Assembly: GCF_900289175.1 (NCBI RefSeq) | Contig: NZ_LT985747.1 | Coordinates: forward strand, 2,011,912-2,075,911 | Source of the DNA: Paenibacillus faecalis | GTDB taxonomy: Bacteria > Bacillota > Bacilli > Paenibacillales > Paenibacillaceae | Direction of reading: 5' to 3' | Length of the DNA: 64,000 bases | Shown here: positions 17,679 through 27,110 of the stretch, one piece after another | How the letters are laid out: the number at the start of each line of letters is the position of its first letter | How positions within the stretch are numbered: position 1 is the stretch's first letter | Position numbers and translations under genes: made by a program | The notes under the pieces: generated by a model | The model's input: only the letters and a program-made list of their open reading frames with translations | Told to the model about the DNA's origin: nothing | The model's database searches: none

Positions 17679-17814
17679 TTCCCTTCACCCCTGACTCATC
17701 GAATTTGATGCTGGCGGCGCATTCGTCGCACCGATTATAGTAGATGATCACTTTTTCCGTATCGACTTCTTCCAGAACTTTATCGCACTGATCACATAAA
17801 ATGACGCCAAGCAT
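17659..17814 (-). CDS. SR1P-like GapA-binding small protein
   Basis: A 51-residue protein. Cysteines are at 7, 10, 29 and 32, with TEKVIIYYNRC between the pairs. Compared from memory with Bacillus SR1P (CxxC at 6/9, DEKV, LYG and CxxC at 28/31), every landmark lines up with an offset of one residue. SR1P is known to bind GapA and modulate its moonlighting activity in RNA decay. Here the ATG overlaps the last base of the gapB stop codon (TAATG), so the two are translationally coupled, and the end overlaps ppdK. The cysteine pairs suggest zinc binding. The homology is by eye and not by search. Confidence 0.75.
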   Translation of the reverse strand: MLGVILCDQCDKVLEEVDTEKVIIYYNRCDECAASIKFDESGVKGNEIELD

Positions 17815-18854
17815 TAACGAACCGCGGCTGTTTGCCATGATCCTTTCACCCCTTCCTGCGTCATATGACGTGTAAGATCAACGACCCGGGCCGCATAGGC
17901 CCACTCATTGTCATACCATGCGAGCAGTTTGATATGACGATCATTCGCCATCAGCGACAGACCGTCTATAACTGCGGACTTATCATGGCCAATGAAGTCC
18001 GTAGAGACGAGCGGATCATCGCACCATTCCACATATCGATCAAGTCCACTGCGAATAGCATGAAGAAATGCAAAGCGTACGTCATCCGCAGTTACTGGCT
18101 CCTTCACTTCCGCCGTCAAGTCAACGAGCGACACATCTGGCGTAGGTACACGCACGGATATTCCCTGAACGGACGAGGCCAGGTTCGGTAATATGGAGGC
18201 AAGGGCTTTGCCAACTCCGGTCGACGTTGGCACGATCGATTGGGTACAAGCCCGGGCCCGCCGCAAATCTTGATGGGGATTATCAAGATGCTTTTGATCG
18301 TTTGTATAAGAGTGAATCGTCGTCATCCAGCCGGAGACGATACCGAAAGATTGATCAAGAATGTAGAGCACCGGCGCCAGACAATTTGTCGTGCATGACG
18401 CCGCTGAGACAAGCTGGTGCTCGGCTTCGTTATACATCCATTCATTGACGCCCATCACGACTGTAAGATCAAGCTGCTTGCCTGGAGCGGTAACGATTAC
18501 TTTTTCAGCACCGGCTTCTATATGTTTGGAAGCACCAGGTCGATCTGTGAACTTGCCGGTCGCATCGATGACGGTATGAATGCCAAGCCGTGACCACGGC
18601 AGATTTGCTGGATCGGCTTCTGCCAATACCGGAATGTGAGTATCGTTAATAATGAGCACGTTACCTTCCGAGGAAATATCTGCGTTCCATTTTCCGTGAA
18701 TGGAATCATATTTGAGCAGATGCGCGATAGTGGAAGCTGGATAAAGAGTATTTACTGCCTGGATGCGAAAAGGTGAATCCGATTCTTCCATAGCTCGCCG
18801 AAATACGAGCCGACCGATTCGCCCCATGCCGTTGACGGCAACTGGTAATGCCAT
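17814..18854 (-). CDS. gapB: glyceraldehyde-3-phosphate dehydrogenase, GapB type
   Basis: A 346-residue enzyme. The Rossmann motif is NGMGRIGRLVFR, the catalytic Cys154 is in SAASCTTNC, and WYDNEWAYA lies near the end. After VN at residue 35 the sequence is TLYP rather than the Asp-containing form of glycolytic GapA; this matches the NADP-preferring, gluconeogenic GapB. Its operon with an SR1P-like peptide and PPDK, and a CcpN-like site on the promoter, agree. RBS AAAGGAGGAAAT precedes the ATG. Confidence 0.85.
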   Translation of the reverse strand: MALPVAVNGMGRIGRLVFRRAMEESDSPFRIQAVNTLYPASTIAHLLKYDSIHGKWNADISSEGNVLIINDTHIPVLAEADPANLPWSRLGIHTVIDATGKFTDRPGASKHIEAGAEKVIVTAPGKQLDLTVVMGVNEWMYNEAEHQLVSAASCTTNCLAPVLYILDQSFGIVSGWMTTIHSYTNDQKHLDNPHQDLRRARACTQSIVPTSTGVGKALASILPNLASSVQGISVRVPTPDVSLVDLTAEVKEPVTADDVRFAFLHAIRSGLDRYVEWCDDPLVSTDFIGHDKSAVIDGLSLMANDRHIKLLAWYDNEWAYAARVVDLTRHMTQEGVKGSWQTAAVR

Positions 18855-18901
18855 TTTCGATTTCCTCCTTTAAGGTAATGTGGTTTCTTTTTTCGAGATA
18901 A

Positions 18902-18912
18902 AGTATATCACA
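18902..18912 (-). promoter_or_regulatory. CcpN-like operator over the -10 box
   Basis: TGTGATATACT on the minus strand fits the CcpN consensus TRTGHYATAYW (as I remember it) at all 11 positions and covers the -10 box. CcpN represses gapB, pckA and sr1 in Bacillus subtilis under glycolytic conditions. No ccpN gene is in this window. Confidence 0.6.
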
Positions 18913-18931
18913 AATAATAATTAATGTGTAA
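18902..18931 (-). promoter_or_regulatory. gapB promoter
   Basis: On the minus strand TTACAC (18926-18931), an 18-base spacer and TATACT (18902-18907) form a sigma-A promoter about 45-50 bases upstream of the start codon. Confidence 0.65.
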
Positions 18932-18959
18932 TATATAATCGTTTATTTTATATATTACA
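18927..18959. repeat. perfect 12-base inverted repeat over the gapB -35 region
   Basis: TGTAATATATAA at 18927-18938 and TTATATATTACA at 18948-18959 are exact complements with a nine-base spacer. Each arm contains a one-mismatch version of the CcpN site, so it may be a second, dyad operator upstream of the exact one. The rest of 18960-19210 holds the divergent pepF promoter and no gene. Confidence 0.5.
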
Positions 18960-19210
18960 TCATAATTATATGTTTTAGCTCTAATATTCGGTCATAATAT
19001 ATAATTATAAATGTTTTACTTTTAGAACACCTATAACGAATGAGGCTTGTATAAATCAGATTAAGAGTGTACTTTGGCGTCAACGGTAAACTGACGGGGA
19101 TGTTACCTCTGCACTCAAATCATATTTTTAAATGGGGCAGGCAAAAAATCTATGGTACAATGGGATTTACTGGTTCACTCGATACATAAAATGGGAGAGG
19201 TGTATAGCGT

Positions 19211-21010
19211 ATGGCGAAAGTTTTAGCCCGGGCAGAAGTGGATACGGAAACAACATGGAATTTGAAGGATATTTTTGAGACCAGAGAGGCGTGGGAGACA
19301 GAATTAGTCGCTATTCAAAAGGACATCTCCACTGTCACGAAGTATGAAGGAAGATTGGGAGAGGGGGCAGATATGCTGTTAGCCTGCCTTCTGGCAAAGG
19401 AAGAGCTGATTGGCAGACTTCAACGTGCAGCAGCTTATGCTCATCTGCATCAATCCGGTGACAGCATCAATCCGGAAAACCAGATGAATGCTGCCAAAGC
19501 GCGAGACCTTAGATCTCTGGTTAACTCGGCTCTATCGTTTATCAACTCCGAAATTATTGCACTTCCTGATGGAGCAATTGACCAATACTTCAAAGATCAA
19601 CCGGATCTTGAATCGTTTGGGCGAAGTCTCCGATTGCTATTGCAAACCAGACCACACCGACTGTCAGCAGAGACGGAGAAGGTGCTTGCTTCCTTTAGTG
19701 AAATTTTGGGAGCGCCTTACCGCATTTATGAGCGCAGCAAGTTGGCAGATATGACATTTCCGTCTACCAAGAACGGCCGCGGGGAAGAGATGCCGCTTTC
19801 TTTTGCACTTTATGAGAACAAATATGTTGAGTCCCCGGATACCGATCTGCGCCGCAATTCATTTAAAGATTTCAGCAGCACATTGTACCAGTACCGCAAT
19901 ACATTTGCGGAAACTTATGGTACCGAAGTGAAGAGACAAGTCATTGAATCGCGCCTACGCGGATATGACACGGTTACCGATATGCTTTTAATGCCGCAGC
20001 AGGTCACCGCAGAAATGTATCATAATATCTTGAATATTTTGCAAAAAGAACTTGCCCCTCATATGCGGAAATATGCCGCACTCAAGAAACGAGTTCTTCA
20101 ATTAGACAAGATGACGTTTGCGGATCTGAAAGCTCCGCTTGATCCTGATTTTAATCCTAGCATTTCTTTTCAGGAAGCAGGGGATTTGATTCGGGAAGCA
20201 TTGAGTATCTTTGGACCGGAGTACGGGAAGATCGTTTCGGATGCTTTTGACAACCGCTGGGTGGATTATGCGACGAATGCAGGCAAAAGAACAGGTGCGT
20301 TCTGCTTGTCAATTCCCGGAGTTCATTCCTATATTTTGATCAGCTGGACCGATAGCATGAGAGGAGCATTTACACTCGCCCATGAAGTAGGGCATGCCGG
20401 TCATCTTATGCTCGCGGATAAATATCAGCGATTAACCAACGCAAGACCTTCTCTATATTTCATTGAAGCGCCTTCAACGATGAACGAGCTTCTGCTTGCA
20501 GATCATCTGCTTGCTCGTTCCAATGAACCAAGAATGCGCCGGTGGGTGATCGCTCAGTTGCTGGGCACCTACTATCATAACTTTGTAACCCATTTGCTTG
20601 AAGGAGAACTTCAGCGCCGAGTCTACGATCTTGCCATGAAGAATGAACCGATTACAGCTGTAAAGTTGTGTGAATTGAAAGGAGATGTCCTGTCTTCCTT
20701 TTGGGGAGCGGACGTCGTTATCGATGAGGATGCGAAGTTAACCTGGATGCGTCAACCTCATTACTATATGACTTTATACCCTTATACCTATGCAGCCGGG
20801 CTTACGGCTTCTACGGCTGTAGCTCAGCTTATTAGAGAAGAAGGTCAGCCGGCCGTTGATCGCTGGTTGGAAGTGTTAAAAGCCGGAGGCTCTCTGAGTC
20901 CGCTTGAGCTGATGAAACTGGCTGGTGTGGATATGTCAAAGCCTGACCCGATTCGCAGCGCTGCAGCTTATGTAGGTTCACTTATTGATGAACTGGAAAG
21001 TCTATTTTAG
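19211..21010 (+). CDS. pepF: oligoendopeptidase F (M3 family)
   Basis: A 599-residue cytoplasmic zinc peptidase that cuts short peptides. The metal site is in TLAHEVGHAGH with the third Glu in EAPSTMNELL downstream. Length and the PYTYAAGLTAS end are typical for PepF. The start follows GGGAGAGG. It is monocistronic, with a strong terminator behind it. Confidence 0.93.
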   Translation: MAKVLARAEVDTETTWNLKDIFETREAWETELVAIQKDISTVTKYEGRLGEGADMLLACLLAKEELIGRLQRAAAYAHLHQSGDSINPENQMNAAKARDLRSLVNSALSFINSEIIALPDGAIDQYFKDQPDLESFGRSLRLLLQTRPHRLSAETEKVLASFSEILGAPYRIYERSKLADMTFPSTKNGRGEEMPLSFALYENKYVESPDTDLRRNSFKDFSSTLYQYRNTFAETYGTEVKRQVIESRLRGYDTVTDMLLMPQQVTAEMYHNILNILQKELAPHMRKYAALKKRVLQLDKMTFADLKAPLDPDFNPSISFQEAGDLIREALSIFGPEYGKIVSDAFDNRWVDYATNAGKRTGAFCLSIPGVHSYILISWTDSMRGAFTLAHEVGHAGHLMLADKYQRLTNARPSLYFIEAPSTMNELLLADHLLARSNEPRMRRWVIAQLLGTYYHNFVTHLLEGELQRRVYDLAMKNEPITAVKLCELKGDVLSSFWGADVVIDEDAKLTWMRQPHYYMTLYPYTYAAGLTASTAVAQLIREEGQPAVDRWLEVLKAGGSLSPLELMKLAGVDMSKPDPIRSAAAYVGSLIDELESLF

Positions 21011-21037
21011 ATTAGAATAGAGAGATTGAAAGATTCA

Positions 21038-21070
21038 ATACACCGCGACAATCAGCGGTGTATTTTTTTG
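21038..21070 (+). terminator. pepF terminator
   Basis: ATACACCGC and GCGGTGTAT pair perfectly over an eight-base loop, followed by seven T. Confidence 0.88.
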
Positions 21071-21194
21071 TCAGCGAATCTGTGCATGTCCATCCTCTAT
21101 AAAAGAATTGAGAAACGAAACTTTTCTGCCTTAAATGGTTCATAACAAAATCTAAAATCGTCTTAATTACTTATAAATTTAGGAGGCAAGTAAA

Positions 21195-21830
21195 ATGAAA
21201 TTGTCCAAAAAAAGGTTGAAATGGGTTACTATAAGTCTCGCTACTGCTATATTACTATCATCCAATGCCGTAATGGCAAATGCTGATGGAGATCTTCAAC
21301 TAAACAGTCGTGTGTCACAAGAAACACAAATTGATTTAGAATCCATTAAGTATAAAATACCAACCACTTTTGAACCTGGGGTAATTTTGACTTATGATGC
21401 ACAGCAAGAACCGATTATAACATATGATACAAGTGCCAAAGACCATGCCGGTGATACCCAAAGCTCCATACGCTTATCACAGGTAGAGGAAAAAGTAGCA
21501 AATGATGAAGAAATAGCTGCTGAAGACGCATTTTTTAAATCTGTAGAACAATCAGTTAAGGATTTACCCGTGACTGACTTTGGTTATGATCTTCCTGAGC
21601 CGACTCCGGGTACAGTCGTTATGTATGGTTCTGACGGTCGGATCAATCGTATTTATGTAGATGAAAGCATAGCTTCAAATCCATCAATAGCAACCGTTCC
21701 AAGTACTACCTTTCCTTATTCAGGACATTTACTAGCAGGCACATACAAATTGGGACAAAAAATAAATCATTCGACCAATGCCGTCATTCAAGGAGGCAGA
21801 TTCGCTCATTTCTGCAAGTGGTCTTGGTGA
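21195..21830 (+). pseudogene. secreted protein of unknown function, frameshifted and 3'-truncated
   Basis: The first 206 or so residues are a normal secreted protein: a signal peptide ends near ANADG, followed by an acidic, beta-rich region (TFEPGVILTYD, PTPGTVVMYGSDGRI). The last residues GGRFAHFCKWSW look out of frame. Removing one G near 21792 gives IQ-EADSLISASGLGEFFSS, a more natural continuation, but that frame then runs straight into the map gene with no stop. So the gene appears to have both a single-base insertion and a lost 3' end. It could still be expressed as a short variant. RBS AGGAGG is intact. Confidence 0.6.
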
Positions 21831-21912
21831 ATTTTTCAGTTCTAAAAGCCGTACTAGCTACAACTATTTAATAAGGATGAGGATAGTCAGAGAAAAGAAG
21901 AGAGGAGAACGT

Positions 21913-22659
21913 ATGATTATTTTGAAATCCAATGAAGAAATCGAAATTATGAGGGAAGCAGGCCGGATCGTTGCAGAATGCCATGCTATGCTGAGCGAAA
22001 TTGTCAAGCCAGGGATCACAACCTTAGAGATGGACCGATTGGTTGAGGAAAAAATACGTTCGAAAGGTGCCGTTCCCAGCTTTAAAGGGCATCACGGTTT
22101 TACAGCGTCAATCTGTGCGGCCAAAAATGATGTCATATGTCACGGATTTCCCGATTCGGTACCGCTGATTGACGGTGATGTTATTACCATTGATATTGGA
22201 GCTTTTTATCAAGGTTTTCACGGTGATTCTGGCTGGACCTACGCTGTAGGTAACGTCTCTCAGGAAATTGACGATTTAATGAAAGCTTGTCATCAAAGCT
22301 TATTCCTCGGCATAGAGCAAGCAGTAATTGGTAATCGGATAGGCGATATTGGTTTTGTGATAGATAGCTACGCAGAGCAACTCGGTTATGGTAACGTAAA
22401 AGATTTCACAGGTCATGGTATAGGAAGGGAGCTGTGGGAGGAGCCTGAGGTTCCCCATTACGGCATAAAAGGCAAGGGCGTTCGCTTGAAAAAAGGCATG
22501 GTTCTTGCCATTGAGCCGATGCTGACATTAGGCAGTTGGGGGGCCTATATTGAAGATGACGGGTGGACTGCACGGACAATTGATCATTCCATTTGTGTTC
22601 AATATGAACATACGGTTGCCATTACAGAGGACGGCCCCCGGATTTTAACTGTATTGTAA
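21913..22659 (+). CDS. map: methionine aminopeptidase type I
   Basis: A 248-residue metallo-enzyme that removes the initiator Met. The metal ligands are visible: Asp in TIDIGAFYQGFHGDSGWT, His in FTGHGIGRELWEEPEV, Glu in AIEPML and Glu in EHTVAITEDG. The start is the ATG at 21913 after AGAGGAGAACGT; the frame is open farther upstream only because it joins the remnant of the broken gene. It is probably an accessory map copy, as it does not sit in the ribosomal protein operon. Confidence 0.92.
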   Translation: MIILKSNEEIEIMREAGRIVAECHAMLSEIVKPGITTLEMDRLVEEKIRSKGAVPSFKGHHGFTASICAAKNDVICHGFPDSVPLIDGDVITIDIGAFYQGFHGDSGWTYAVGNVSQEIDDLMKACHQSLFLGIEQAVIGNRIGDIGFVIDSYAEQLGYGNVKDFTGHGIGRELWEEPEVPHYGIKGKGVRLKKGMVLAIEPMLTLGSWGAYIEDDGWTARTIDHSICVQYEHTVAITEDGPRILTVL

Positions 22660-22730
22660 ATGGTGTGATTTCTTACTGTATGGTATGGAATGAACATTCT
22701 TATAAAATTCTCCCTAATTCATAGGGGAAT

Positions 22731-22758
22731 GGGAGGGCCGTCGCCGGCCCTTCTTTTT
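22731..22758 (+). terminator. map terminator
   Basis: AGGGCCG and CGGCCCT pair over a four-base loop, then TCTTTTT. Confidence 0.8.
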
Positions 22759-22792
22759 AATAAAGATTCATCGTAAGCCGTCTTCGCCTAAT

Positions 22793-25504
22793 TTACTTTA
22801 AGTTCAATGTAAAAGTAGCTGTTTCTGTGACACCACTTGTATCCGTTGCGGTCAGGTATACGCGGTGCTCGCCTGCGGCAAGGCCAAGCTTGGATGGATT
22901 CAGTGTGATGGTATGGCCGTTAATAACACCGTCAATTTTGGTTTGGTTAATCTGAACACTCAAATTACTCGCTTCCCTGGATAGTTCAAAAGGGATTGTA
23001 ACCGTATCCTGCACGGCTGCTTTTGTAGTTTCCGGACCTGTGATTAAGCTGGTTTCCTTCAACTTCCACAGCTCTTGTTCTGGTTTAGGCAGGTTCATCG
23101 CCTCGACTTTGCGTTTAGCGGTATCGGAGTATTTTAGACCCCATTTATTAAAAAACTCCAGCAGATTATTACCGGAAATCTCTACAGCTTTGGTGACAAA
23201 CAAATCCATCTCGCCTTGTTCGTTTTTAGGAAGTTCCGACTCAGGCAATTCTCTCACGTCTGCAAATAGCTCACTGTAGAAATCCCAGCCGTAAGCCATC
23301 TGCAGCTGGCGGAACATAACAAGCCGTGACCATACATCAATCTGGTCGCTGTTGAAGTCTTTACCGGCATCCGGCTTATTTAGATAGGCAAACGCTTTAT
23401 CATAAACCGTTGTGCCATCACTTCGCTTCAGCAGGAGACGGGATGAATTCTTGAAATGATCCTGAGCATGTAAGGAGAACAAGTTGACCGTCGCTTCGGT
23501 GATCGCTCCCCAAGTCCAAGGGGTCTGCTGATATTCATGACCGGTCTCATGCCACCATCCCCAGCCGGCCAGTCTAGTAATCCCTTCAACAGTTACCGCG
23601 TCCTTGGCCGAAAATTCACTGAAGAACATGATCGGATAACCCGCATGCATAAAGCCTGCACTGATTTGCTTGTCGCCTACGAAGCGAAACGGCAGATTGA
23701 CGCTTTTATGTGGCTCTTTAGCATCCGGTTTCAAGCCGACGATCTGGTCGAATTGCTCAAACATCTCATCCCACTTTTCCAGCACTTCATCCGGATTGTC
23801 AAGGCTTTTAATGAAGCTGCTCGGCACGGTCATGATCATTCGATCAGATTGAAGCTCTGCCCAAGGCGCCGGGTAGTTCCGAATCGTATTTTTCCATTCA
23901 TTCAAACTGGTCTTTCCGAGCACAAAGTAAGGAGCCTGATACCCACCGTCAATCGTCACCGTAGCTGTTTTCGAAGGCGTGGATTTCGTCGGAATCAGAT
24001 AGAGAAGACCACCATATGGGCTAGTAATCTTGTTGATTCCAGGCTTCAGCGTTTCCCTTTTGACAACGACAGGAGCCCGTAACCACTCCTTCATCCCAAG
24101 GCTGCTCAAATTATCGGTATGGGTACCAATTTGTACATCCAGATCCGTAACTCCTTCTGGGACATTCACGGTAATGGTTTTGCCCGGATCTGCATAGAGA
24201 CCGGTACTCACCCATCCTTTAGGTGTATAAAGCTGGCGGAGGGAGCTGAATGTAGAGAAATCGAAATTCACATCGATCTTCTGATTTACAACAGGCTGGG
24301 CGCTTTCGGGTACAGAGCCGGGAAAGGCATCGGCAAACGGCGACTTCGTCCCGTTTGGATCTTGCAATATACGTTCGAGTAGAAGAGGCAGGAGGGCGGC
24401 ACTGTAAGGCTTGGCAAAATCGTCAAATGGCAGCGTGATGTCTGACAGTTTATTGGAATCCTTCAGTACCTGCTGATAAAGCGGCGAATTCGGAGTCATC
24501 GGACCAAGAGATGCAACGAGGGAAGATGTCAGTATCGATTGCTTTTCTTCCGAAGTGGAATCGGCAAACCCGACGGCAGCTTTTTCGATAGACAAGGTCC
24601 CAGCTTCAATAGCCTGAGCGGTAGAGAGCAGATGATCTAAACTATAGTTGGCGGATTCTTCAGGTGTCAGCACAGGTGCGGTGCCGTTCCACTGAGTGGC
24701 CATATTGTTCATCAACGAGAGCCCGAGCTTGTTCAGCAGCTGCTGCAGCGGATAATCGCTGCTCAGGGAAGCGGAATCCAGGCCAACGGCACGGTCAGGA
24801 TATTGTTCCAAAACCCAACCTTTGAGTGCAACGGCGAGACGGCCGCCTTTTTTCACATAGTCGAACAGAAGGTCTGCTTCGTCCTCTGTTACATAGGCAT
24901 AGTCAATATGTGCAACCGGATACTTGGCCGGGTCCAGTAGAGGCTTCCCAGCCGTATCTTTATCAGACCAGGAATCAACACGTGTTATATCGATGGGCAG
25001 ATCAGCTCGTGCAGAGAAATCTTTGCTTTTGCTCAGAATGGAGATACGTCCCTCACCAGCAAGCGCTTTCTCATAACTGATGCTCAAATCCTCCGTTAAC
25101 CACATTAGCGTATTCCGTGCAACCCGAGCCGCACTTTGCGGTGCATCCGCTTCTTTGAAATTAAAAAAACTTTCTGCGCCAGTAGCGACCACGCGGCCCT
25201 TTCCATAACGGCTTGCAGCCATAAGGGATGTAGATTTTTTATCGGCCATGACCGCAAATGCATTGCTGTCAATCGGAACAACGCCGCCATTATACGAATT
25301 CGCAGTAAGGGGGAGTCCGTTCAGATCTTTTCCAAATACCGCTAGATCTTGTGCTAATTCAGCTTTTGCAGTTGGGTTGGATACCGCTGTTGATGTTACT
25401 GGCGAAGTGGACGGCGAAGCTGCAGCAAAGTTCGAAGGGAAAACGGCAGGAACAGCCATGGTCAGCGAACAGATGACCGCTGTCACAGTTAATTTTTTTC
25501 TCAT
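22793..25504 (-). CDS. secreted M60-family (enhancin/mucin-type) metallopeptidase
   Basis: A 903-residue exported protein. Residues 1-33 form a signal peptide. An N-terminal glutamine-amidotransferase-like region (residues about 55-270) precedes the peptidase M60 domain. The zinc motif is H652-E-T-G-H656, and E670 follows 14 residues later, matching HExxHx(8-28)E. A C-terminal Ig-like segment of about 85 residues may bind glycans. M60 enzymes cut mucin-type glycoproteins and peritrophic membranes, so a host-associated or glycan-scavenging role is inferred. The start is at 25504 after AAAGGAGAGG; the longer frame runs into the upstream terminator. Confidence 0.87.
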   Translation of the reverse strand: MRKKLTVTAVICSLTMAVPAVFPSNFAAASPSTSPVTSTAVSNPTAKAELAQDLAVFGKDLNGLPLTANSYNGGVVPIDSNAFAVMADKKSTSLMAASRYGKGRVVATGAESFFNFKEADAPQSAARVARNTLMWLTEDLSISYEKALAGEGRISILSKSKDFSARADLPIDITRVDSWSDKDTAGKPLLDPAKYPVAHIDYAYVTEDEADLLFDYVKKGGRLAVALKGWVLEQYPDRAVGLDSASLSSDYPLQQLLNKLGLSLMNNMATQWNGTAPVLTPEESANYSLDHLLSTAQAIEAGTLSIEKAAVGFADSTSEEKQSILTSSLVASLGPMTPNSPLYQQVLKDSNKLSDITLPFDDFAKPYSAALLPLLLERILQDPNGTKSPFADAFPGSVPESAQPVVNQKIDVNFDFSTFSSLRQLYTPKGWVSTGLYADPGKTITVNVPEGVTDLDVQIGTHTDNLSSLGMKEWLRAPVVVKRETLKPGINKITSPYGGLLYLIPTKSTPSKTATVTIDGGYQAPYFVLGKTSLNEWKNTIRNYPAPWAELQSDRMIMTVPSSFIKSLDNPDEVLEKWDEMFEQFDQIVGLKPDAKEPHKSVNLPFRFVGDKQISAGFMHAGYPIMFFSEFSAKDAVTVEGITRLAGWGWWHETGHEYQQTPWTWGAITEATVNLFSLHAQDHFKNSSRLLLKRSDGTTVYDKAFAYLNKPDAGKDFNSDQIDVWSRLVMFRQLQMAYGWDFYSELFADVRELPESELPKNEQGEMDLFVTKAVEISGNNLLEFFNKWGLKYSDTAKRKVEAMNLPKPEQELWKLKETSLITGPETTKAAVQDTVTIPFELSREASNLSVQINQTKIDGVINGHTITLNPSKLGLAAGEHRVYLTATDTSGVTETATFTLNLK

Positions 25505-25563
25505 ACACTCAACCTCTCCTTTATCGATATTCGACGCTTCGACTTGTCTTAAGAATGCTTCCT

Positions 25564-25602
25564 GCAAAAAAGGCTCACCCATTGGCGGAGAGCCTTTTTT
25601 GC
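25564..25602 (-). terminator. terminator after the aldehyde dehydrogenase
   Basis: GCAAAAAAGGCTC and GAGCCTTTTTTGC form a perfect 13-base stem. It is symmetric and could stop transcription from either side. Confidence 0.85.
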
Positions 25603-25631
25603 ATGTTATTTTATATGATGTTCATTAATCT

Positions 25632-27110
25632 TCAATTCAAATTGATCCACACAGTCTTCACTTCGGTATAATTGTCCAAGGCATAGGAGCCCATTTCACG
25701 GCCAAGACCGGATTGCTTATAGCCTCCGAACGGAGCCGCAGCATCGAATACATTATAGCAGTTGACCCATACCGTTCCTGCTTTCAGCTTGGCGGCTACT
25801 TCATGGGCGCGCTTTAAATCTTGCGTCCATACGCCTGCCGCCAGTCCATAATCGGATTGGTTCGCCTGCTCAACCAAGTCATCGATCGTATCATACGGCA
25901 TTGCGGCTACGACCGGACCGAATATTTCTTCACGAGCAATCGTCATCGACGGGTTTACATTAGCAAATATCGTCGGCTCTATGAAATAACCCTGTTCATA
26001 AGGGACTCTCCCGCCCGTAAGCAATTCTGCTCCTTCCGTTCGTCCTTGATCAATATAACGTTGAACCGTAGAATGTTGATCCGATGAAACGAGAGGTCCC
26101 ATCTCCGTTTTCATGTCCAGTCCTGACCCTAATTTGATTTTCCGTGCGGCAGAGACAAGATCAGAAACTACGTTATCATACATTTTTTTCTGTACGAACA
26201 ACCGGGAACCGGCAGAACATACCTGACCTTGATTGAACAGTATACCATTCAAAGCGCCTGGGACGGCTTTGCTCAAATCCGCGTCCGGGAAAATAATATT
26301 CGGGGACTTTCCACCCAGTTCAAGCGTTACTTTTTTTACATGGTTTGCTGCTTCTTTCATAATCATTTTGCCAACAGAGGTCGAACCTGTAAATGCTATT
26401 TTATCTACCTGTGGATGGCTTACGAGCGGAGCTCCTGCTGTTTCCCCAAATCCAGGAATGATGTTAATTACGCCTTTTGGAAATCCGGCCTCATGCGCTA
26501 ACTGAGCCAAATAAAGTACTGACAACGGCGTTTGCTCGGCAGGCTTCAGCACAACGGTACAGCCTGTAGCAAGCGCGGCTCCTAATTTCCAGGCGGCCAT
26601 CAGGAGCGGGAAGTTCCAAGGGATAATTTGTCCTGCCACGCCAACGGGTTCATGTCTTGTATACGTAAAAAACTCATTGCTTACCGGTATCGTTTGACCG
26701 CTTATTTTAGTTGCCCAGCCTGCATAATACCGGAAATGTTCAATTGTTAACGGAATATCAGCAGCGGATGTCTCACGAATCGGTTTTCCATTATCCAACG
26801 TCTCCAGCTCAGCGAGCTCTTGTTTATGCTCCTCAATCAAATCTGCAAGCTTGTAAATTAGCCGACTGCGATCGGCGGGTTTCATACGAGACCACTCGCC
26901 ATGATCAAACGCTTCTCTTGCGGCTTTTACGGCTCGATCTACGTCTTCCTCTTGCGCTTCATATACATCTGCAAGTACAGCACCTGTTGCAGGATTGATG
27001 GATTGAAATACATTTTGCTTCATTGATTCTACCCATTCACCATTAATGTACAGCTTCTTTGTACCTTGTAAAAAAGCTTGAACTTTTGGGCTAATCGTAC
27101 GTTGTTCCAA
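25632..27110 (-). CDS. NAD(P)-dependent aldehyde dehydrogenase
   Basis: A 492-residue member of the ALDH superfamily, similar to DhaS/betaine-aldehyde-type enzymes. The cofactor loop is FTGSTSVGK, the catalytic Glu is in ELGGKSPN and the catalytic Cys in FNQGQVCSAGSR. The N-terminal IPWNFPLLMAAWK is canonical. It oxidises aldehydes to acids; the substrate is not certain. RBS AAGGAGGAATT precedes the ATG. Monocistronic, with its own terminator. Confidence 0.9.
   Translation of the reverse strand: MEQRTISPKVQAFLQGTKKLYINGEWVESMKQNVFQSINPATGAVLADVYEAQEEDVDRAVKAAREAFDHGEWSRMKPADRSRLIYKLADLIEEHKQELAELETLDNGKPIRETSAADIPLTIEHFRYYAGWATKISGQTIPVSNEFFTYTRHEPVGVAGQIIPWNFPLLMAAWKLGAALATGCTVVLKPAEQTPLSVLYLAQLAHEAGFPKGVINIIPGFGETAGAPLVSHPQVDKIAFTGSTSVGKMIMKEAANHVKKVTLELGGKSPNIIFPDADLSKAVPGALNGILFNQGQVCSAGSRLFVQKKMYDNVVSDLVSAARKIKLGSGLDMKTEMGPLVSSDQHSTVQRYIDQGRTEGAELLTGGRVPYEQGYFIEPTIFANVNPSMTIAREEIFGPVVAAMPYDTIDDLVEQANQSDYGLAAGVWTQDLKRAHEVAAKLKAGTVWVNCYNVFDAAAPFGGYKQSGLGREMGSYALDNYTEVKTVWINLN

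Noticed and set aside
21778..21912. Longer start for methionine aminopeptidase
   Set aside because: The extra 45 residues come from the broken secreted-protein gene; the ATG at 21913 has its own ribosome site and gives the standard Map N-terminus.
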